Source of the DNA: Gaeumannomyces sp. JS-464
Lineage: Eukaryota; Ascomycota; Sordariomycetes; Magnaporthales; Magnaporthaceae
NCBI GenBank assembly: GCA_002197995.1
Contig: NGZR01000001.1
Span: forward strand, 6,758,001 to 6,822,000
DNA: 64,000 nt
Direction of reading: 5' to 3'
In this document: one piece after another, positions 57,548 through 64,000 of the stretch
Position numbering within the stretch: position 1 is the first letter of the stretch
Layout: each line of letters opens with the position of its first letter
The notes under the pieces: model-generated
Seen by the model: only the letters and a program-made list of their open reading frames with translations
Database searches by the model: none
What the model was told of the DNA's origin: nothing
Position numbers and translations under genes: made by a program

Positions 57548-57751
57548 ACCGATAACATATTTAACACTTCGGAATAATAAACGGCAAAAAAGCTTAGTAA
57601 TAAGCAAAAAATAATTATAAAAAGCGCATTAATAACATTCGACTTTCTTAAATCTTTTGCAAAGAACATCGATATGCCCTTCCTATTAAAACCATTATAC
57701 AATTTCGAAAAATTACCAAACTAGGCTTTTATCGTTCGCCGGAACGTATGG

Positions 57752-57967
57752 ATGTTTAAAACATTGCTTTTTTACGATAACACATATAGCGATAACCTTT
57801 TAAACGACGTATTCGAAAATTACGCGGGGTGGAAAGCAAAGCATTTCGACGACTTCGATTTACGGATTACCCGCGTTTTTAAAAAGCATTTGGAAAATTA
57901 TAAAATCCCCGTACCCGGTTTACCAAAAGGAAAGCTTAGCGAAACGATTATACAAGTTATGCGATAG
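57752..57967 (+). pseudogene. Open fragment inside the Y-family element
   Basis: A 71-codon frame (MFKTLLFYDNTYSDNLLNDV...) with unusually few RIP stops. It is not recognised, and its position between gag and integrase remnants suggests a pol fragment. Confidence 0.3.
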
Positions 57968-60900
57968 GAGTTAGTTTTTAAAATAACCACTTTTACTATA
58001 GGATTACACTTTTTTGCTTTCCAAAATCGCATAACCCTTTTAAAAGCCAATCTTTCAATTACTGTTATAAATGCTTTCGGAATAATGCGACCCGCCATTT
58101 CGTTAGCGAAGCTTGCCGCCGAGTAATAAACTAGCGGAAATGAAATTTAAAAATCGCCAAAACGCTAAACTAAAGCTTTATTTCGTTTTTATCGAGATTT
58201 TTTTACCCTTTCCATAAATAAGGTTTTAAAGCCTTTTATTTTTTTATTATTAAAAATTACCGTTTTTAAAAGCGTACTAATCTTTTAAGCAATTAAACTA
58301 CCGCTTTTATACCTTTTGCAACCCTTTTTCCTACCCGAAACCGCACCGATCCTTTAAGCAACCAATTTTTAGCTTTAACGAACACTTAACCCACGCATAT
58401 ATAAAGGTTTTATTACAAGCAGTATATAAAGCAAAAAGATTGTGGGAAAACCATTTAGCCGATCGATGGATTACAAAATGTAGAAATATTACGTTCCCGA
58501 TATAAAACCCCAACGTTTGCGAAATTACTATATAAATAACTTCTTTTTAAAAAGGTGCCTAACGCCGCCGTCGATAAAAGTTTAATAAAAGCATTCCAAA
58601 ACGCGTGGGATAAAAAGTACAGCTATTCCGGTAATTTATACGATATTTTGGACGATAAAATTTTGTTTTTCGTAATTATATGCGAGATTTTCTAAATACC
58701 TTTTTTACAATTCTATGCGATTTTTCTTTAAGCATTTTAAAGCAAAGTAAAGCAATGGTATACCCGGTATATCGGATATAGCTTTACTTTTTAAAAGATT
58801 TATATAATTTTTAAAGCGCATTTCGATACCGAAGTTAACCGATTACTATATTATATAAACTAAAGCTCGATTACTTTCCAAATAGTTCGTTTAAAAATCG
58901 CTAACGCAAATAAATTTAATATAAAAGTTTTGTAAGCTTTTTTGGATAAGCTTTAAAATTGCTAACGCGTTTTCGGACTTTTTTATTAAAACGAGAACTA
59001 GCTAATTGCGAGCATTTTAAAAGCAATCTAAAGCGTGTCGAAATTTAAAACCGTTTTTATAAATCCCAATAGGACTTTTAAAAGCCTATTTTCCTAGCTT
59101 AAAAGCATAATGCGAATGGAAGAAAACGCATAACCCCGCGGCATTTATTTTGTAAAACGGAAGTTTAAAAATTATAAAAATCGTAAAAAGGACAATAGAA
59201 ATTAAAACCGAGCATATAAACCTAAATTTTTCCAATTAAGCTTTCGTTTACGCTTATACATACGCGGTTGTTAAATTTGCAAAAAGCCGGATTGTAAATC
59301 GATACGCCATTTTTTTAAAAAATAACGACGATTTAAAAAGCAATAGAAAGCATAAAAAAGGTAAAAAACAAACCACGCAAAAGGTACACTTAATTCCTCG
59401 CATTAGTAAAGCCCGAAAGCATTAATAAAAAGGAATAGCTATTTTTTAATTTTAACGATTAAAAAACAAATGAAAAGGAGGATTATAAAAGCAGCTATTT
59501 TATAACCTCCGTTACGGCCGCGTACCTAATTAAAAAGGCTTTTATTTATCGCATTTATAAGCATTAAAATTTAGGATTTAACAAGCTTTATTCCTATGTT
59601 TTTGCGGATTAAATATTAGTTTAATATAAAATTCGAGGCATTAAATAATAGCAAAAAATCTTTCCGGATATAAGTGCAATAATAACCTTTACGGCCGGAA
59701 AGGATTAAGTTTACGCATTTTAACGCTATAAGCTAAATCTCGTCGTTAATATAAACGGGCATAAAAAACGCGTAATTTTCGGATTAAAAAAAGCTGTTTT
59801 TAATATCGGAAAAATTATTATTTCGACTTCGATCGGCCAAATTACGTTTTTCGTAGTTTTAATTTCGACTTTTTTTTTGCTATGCTTTGCAAATATAAAT
59901 GCATTGCACGTTTATTTAAATAATACGCGCAACGAGCTTATAAAAAACAACGGTACGCGCGTCCCGATTATAAAAAGGCACGGCTACTTTTGGTTTTTTT
60001 TTAACGACGTTATTTACGTTACGACGGCAATTAGTTTTATAACGGAAATAAAAATCGCGAAAGCAGTTTTTTTTACGAAAGCTAAGCTAAAGCGTATGTA
60101 TAAGCGCTTTAAACACCCATTTATCGATAAACTTTAAAACGTTTTAAAATGTGCAAAGCATAAAGCTAATCGCAACGCTTTTGTAATAATTAACCGAGTG
60201 TGCCATTTTTATTAAAAAAAAGTCCTGCATTATAACGCTTTTAATTTAAACTTTAAAACGATATCGATTTTAATTACGAAATAATCGCAAACGTGTTTTA
60301 CATCGATTATAAACCAATTTTTTACGTAATCGATATAAGCATAGCTTTTAATACTATAGCGCTTTTTAAAAATATATCGGCAAAAAAAACGTGGGAAGCT
60401 TTTAAACGGTGTTGGATTAACGTTTATTTAAAGCCTTTTAACGTGATTTTTTACGATACCGGTATTAATTTCGCCGCGAGCGAATTTTAAACGAAAGTAA
60501 ACCTTTTTGGGATTATTTATAGGCAGGTTTTAATCGAAGCGCATTAATTAATCGGCAAAATTAAAAGATATTACGCCTTTTTACGCCGGGCTTTTAATAT
60601 TATCTGATAAAAGTGTTTAATTATACACCTCGAATTAATGCTTTAAAAAGCAGTAAAAGCCGTAAACAATACGGCCGGCCCCGACGGACTTGTTTTTACA
60701 TTGCTCGTTTTTAAAGCAATACTTTAAATTAATAACGAATCGTTATTTTTACAAACCCAGGTATAAAAAGCCGTTGCAATTAAAAAAGCCATAATAAAAA
60801 TCCGGATTTTACACGATAAGCGACGTATGTAAAAAGCATTAGCTGCATATAACGAACCGAATATAAAACGGGTGCTTTTAAGCTTTTTAGCTTTAAAAAG

Positions 60901-62900
60901 CGAGGTTTTGGTATTCCGGGAAAAAAACGGATAGTAAGGCTTTTATAAAGTCCTATTTACAATAAACACGTTAATTACGGTAAAAACGATTAACAATAAC
61001 GCGATTTTTAAAACCACGGTGTTAAACTTTATTATAAAACAAAAAAACCTATCGTATAAAAACCGAAAAATAACTAGCACCTTTCGAATACTTTAAGCCC
61101 GAACAGCTAAAACGCCAAAAAAAAACCCCGAAAAAGAAAGCCGTAAAACAGCAAAATAAAAAGCCTTAAAATTAAATAACCATTTTATTTAAAATTACGG
61201 TATTACCCAAAATTCTTAACAAACGAAGTCGCTTTCGCAAAAACGCATAACTAATAATTGCAATAAAACGAAGCTTTTAACAATGCATACGACGTTTTTA
61301 AACGCTAAAAAGCACTAATTTTACCAATTAGCGATCCGACTTAAATAAAAAGGCAAAAATTACAACTCCTGGTTTACTATTTAAATAATTAACCCTAATA
61401 AAAATTGGACGCATTTCGGCGTTAAAATGATTAAGCCGATTATTAAAAGGACTTTTAACGGAGTTACGATTTTGATGATTACGGATTGTAAACGAAGTAA
61501 AAAAGTAAACCTTAAAGCTTTTTAAAAATCGAAATTTATAGCCATAAATATAACGATAAAAAAAAACATAATATTTACGCAATTTCCCACGATATAAAAT
61601 GCAGCTAACGATTAATTTTAACGATCGCATTATCGTTTTACGCTTATAAAGTTTAATTTTAATAATCCGAAATATTAGTTAAACGTACACCCAATCGGAA
61701 TTAAAACTGCAAAAAAACGTTTTTTTACGCTTATTTAAAAAGTTGTTAATATGGTTTAAACCAAGCACGTTGTTTAAAATAATTAAGCCCTTTTACGAAA
61801 TCGCGGAATTAGGTTTACATTAGTATCGTTATTTATTAAAGCATTATAAAAAAGCGCTTAAATTGCTAAACGTCGAGCTACGATTTTTGCTTGCTTATTT
61901 CGGAAAGCGGACAAAGCTTTGGAGTCGTAGGCATGCAAATAAACGATATTTTAAATTTTAAAATCCGGATTTTTTTAATAAATAAAAATTAGCGATTTAA
62001 AAAGTAGGCTTTCGTATAAAACCGAAATCGATTTTTAGCCGGGAAACGAAGCCGATTTTAACGGGTGCAAAAATCCTAATAGGAAATTATAAGCTCGAAA
62101 TTTAACAAAAGAAATAAAATAAAAGGTTTAAGCTAATAAAAACCGATTTAAAAAGCTTAAGTTATAAGTATATCGTTTAAAAAGTTTAAAACGCATATAT
62201 TAATTTTATATGCTAACCGGAAGCCGCATTCGATTATTTCGTAACGGCGTAAATTAAAAACCGGGATAAAAGGAAGTGGTTAAGCTAAATAAAAAAATTA
62301 AATGGCAAATTAATAATGCATAAAAAGGGCTAAAATACGTTTTATTGGATTTGCAAAAAAACTAACTTTTACGCTTCGTAAACGGATTATTCGCAAACAA
62401 TTTAAACTTAAGTTTACAAATTGGGTTTGTAATTATATTAGGTAATAAAAAATCCAACAATTAAAAAACCAGCTTTTAGCTAATCGGAAACATTTTGCAT
62501 TGGACGTTAATTAAATGCAAAAGGGTTACGAAAAGCGTTTTCGTAAATGAGATTTACGAAATAGTTAACGGGTTTAATGCAACCTACGTTTTTAATTTAA
62601 CGTTTGCAAATCTTTTTAAAAGCTAAACCAAAAGCCCCGAAGCTAATAATTTGCACCGATAGCTTTTCGCTATATTAATACTTTGTATAATTGGGCATAA
62701 TAGCGGAAAAAAGGCTTATAATCGATATTATAAGCATTTATTAAAATCCTACGAAAGCGCGAAATCGACGAAATCCGCTGGATCGTAAAATTAAATAAAT
62801 CCGGCAAACGCGATAACCAAAAATTAGCTAAATAAAGCTTTGGAAAATTTAATTACAAGCAATACGATAACGGTACGAATTAAAAGTTAAATAAAGCGCG

Positions 62901-63999
62901 AAAAAACAATAAAAAAAGCGAAAAAAAACGGTTAAAATCGATTTATTGTAATTTAAAAATGGCTAACAATGTGATTAAAAAAAACGAAATTACCAAAACG
63001 CTAAAACAACCGGAAAACGATTTTACGAACGATTATTTTAAGCTTTAAAAAAAACCTTTACCATTGCCGGATATATTACCAGCTTATTTGTCGATATTAT
63101 TAGCACTTTATCGTTTTTTCTTTTTTCGGCTATTTTTTTCGTCCTTATCCTCGTTATCGTTAGGAGCTCCAAATAGGTTGTCCTTTGCTTTTAAAAACGC
63201 CGCATCGAACATACGCTAAATAGCAGCGCGGCCCGCCGCTTTCCGCTTAGCAGCACTTATTTTAATAAAATTAGCGTTAACTTTACCAGCTTATTCCTCC
63301 TTTTTAAAAAGGATTACGCATTGGTAGTAGTGTGCTATTTCGCGAAATTTTAAAAATAGCGAAAGCACGGTTAACAAAGCACTAAAGCAGCTAAATAAAA
63401 AATTAACTATTATACTTTATTAATAATAGTTCGCGGAAATATTTAATTATAAACTTTTTAGTTAAAGCTATTGCGATTTAAAACTACCGGTTATTAGCGT
63501 AAAAGATTAGCAAACCAAAGTTTAAAAAATCACTTATACCGGTTAGCACGAATAACTAAAAGCATAAAACTAGCAACGGTTACCGGCCGGCTCGGTATTA
63601 AAGCATTTAATTTTATTAAACTTGCCGGCTAAAAGAAAATTAAAGCAATTTAAGCATAAAAACGATTTTTATTTGCCTTTTGCAAAGCGCGGGCGAGCAA
63701 AGGATTTGCTTTTTCCCTTTTTGGCACGAGTTTTTTTAACGGCTATTATTTGGGACCGTTTTAACGCTAATTTAACCTTTTTTAACAAATTTGCCTTTGC
63801 TAGCTTTTTTAAAACGATGGACATTATTACGGTAATTAGTCGAACAGTAAAATAGTAAAGCAAAAATCGGCAAGCAGGCAGGCAGGCAGCGGGGATATCG
63901 ATATTTGTAATTGTAAAAATTAAATTCCAAATTATAACGATTAAAGCTTACGGCTTTTGAAATATCCTAGGCTTTTTAAGTTATATTTCCGATTTGCTT
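62901..63999 (-). pseudogene. Minus-strand coding remnant of unknown family at the window end
   Basis: On the minus strand from 63863 down, pieces read MSIVLKKLAKANLLKKVKL, KKTRAKKGKSKSFARPRF, then FREIAHYYQCVILFKKEEQ. AGKVNANFIKISAAKRKAAG and DAAFLKAKDNLFGAPNDNED (about 63100-63360) follow, ending in a Lys/Arg tail. Only a few stops interrupt it and composition is Lys/Arg-rich. It faces the plus-strand retroelement. It may be a transposase C-terminus or another insertion; the window ends before this can be settled. Confidence 0.4.
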
Positions 64000-64000
64000 T

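Larger units (their letters stand above)
54727..62900 (+). mobile_element. Large copia-like LTR retroelement internal region (Y family), heavily RIP-degraded
   Basis: Reading through stops on the plus strand gives, in order, the following. Gag starts near 54727 (TTVFTFNGIKYDF). A zinc knuckle lies near 55640 (GKCFKCG then SYIKTNC). Integrase remnants lie at 59870-60490 (LKRMYKRFKHPFIDKL, then TWEAFKRCWINVYLKPFNVI and NFAASEF). The block NTAGPDGLVFTLLVFKA lies at about 60664. RT remnants lie near 61790-62100 (FYEIAELGLH and GFRIKPKSIFS). An RNase H tail lies at about 62360-62900 (LGFVIILGNKK, ILHWTLIKCKRVTKSV and INPANAITKN). The order places integrase before RT, as in copia-like elements. It cannot be functional. 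Several stretches, notably 57030-59870, are not readable with confidence and may hold further insertions. Confidence 0.6.

Noticed and set aside
57487..57702. 71-codon minus-strand ORF with a membrane-like segment
   Set aside because: It includes the complement of the poly-C tract as GGGG and lies in RIP-degraded DNA without homology.
60640..60720. AGPDG motif as evidence that the large element is a LINE
   Set aside because: The neighbouring order (integrase before it, RT and RNase H after it) fits the copia-like polyprotein, where a similar AGPDGLVPTLLVF-type block occurs after the integrase.

Overview
The window is nuclear DNA of a filamentous ascomycete, probably a Sordariomycete. The evidence is small introns (57-171 nt) with fungal donor and branch sites, fungus-specific families (Pth11-like rhodopsin-domain protein, DUF7726, cysteine-rich secreted protein), an intron-containing tRNA-Pro, and transposons carrying C-to-T/G-to-A damage typical of repeat-induced point mutation (RIP). 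I cannot name the species.

Layout. 1-16.8 kb is a gene-bearing segment: mitochondrial ribosome-release GTPase (5' end cut by the window), tRNA-Pro(CGG), a solute-binding protein, a Pth11-like receptor, a DHA2 transporter, a DUF7726 protein, a small cysteine-rich secreted protein and an HSL-type esterase. 16.8-36.9 kb is a nested transposon stack. An LTR is split by two tandem LINE copies. The second LINE is split by a copia-type element with 5-bp target duplications, and that element's right LTR is split by a 1.1-kb non-autonomous retroposon with 15-bp target duplications. 36.9-48.2 kb is a second gene segment: homeobox/C2H2 regulator, DHA1 transporter, thiol S-methyltransferase, rhodanese, then a cystathionine gamma-synthase-like gene. 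The rhodanese is cut by a 1.9-kb inverted-repeat element. 48.2-64 kb is AT-rich, RIP-degraded DNA with a long copia-like element, truncated relatives and two small TIR elements.

Genes together. Rhodanese, S-methyltransferase and cystathionine gamma-synthase all handle sulfur and lie within 6.7 kb beside a transporter and a regulator. This may be a small sulfur/organosulfur cluster now broken by transposons; that is inference.

A caution on quality. Nearly every gene except the first, the secreted protein and the methyltransferase carries one or more one-base frameshifts, several in short homopolymers. LINE copy A lacks single bases that the more degraded copy B keeps. Assembly indel errors are therefore as likely as real gene decay, so 'pseudogene' below means 'disabled as written'.
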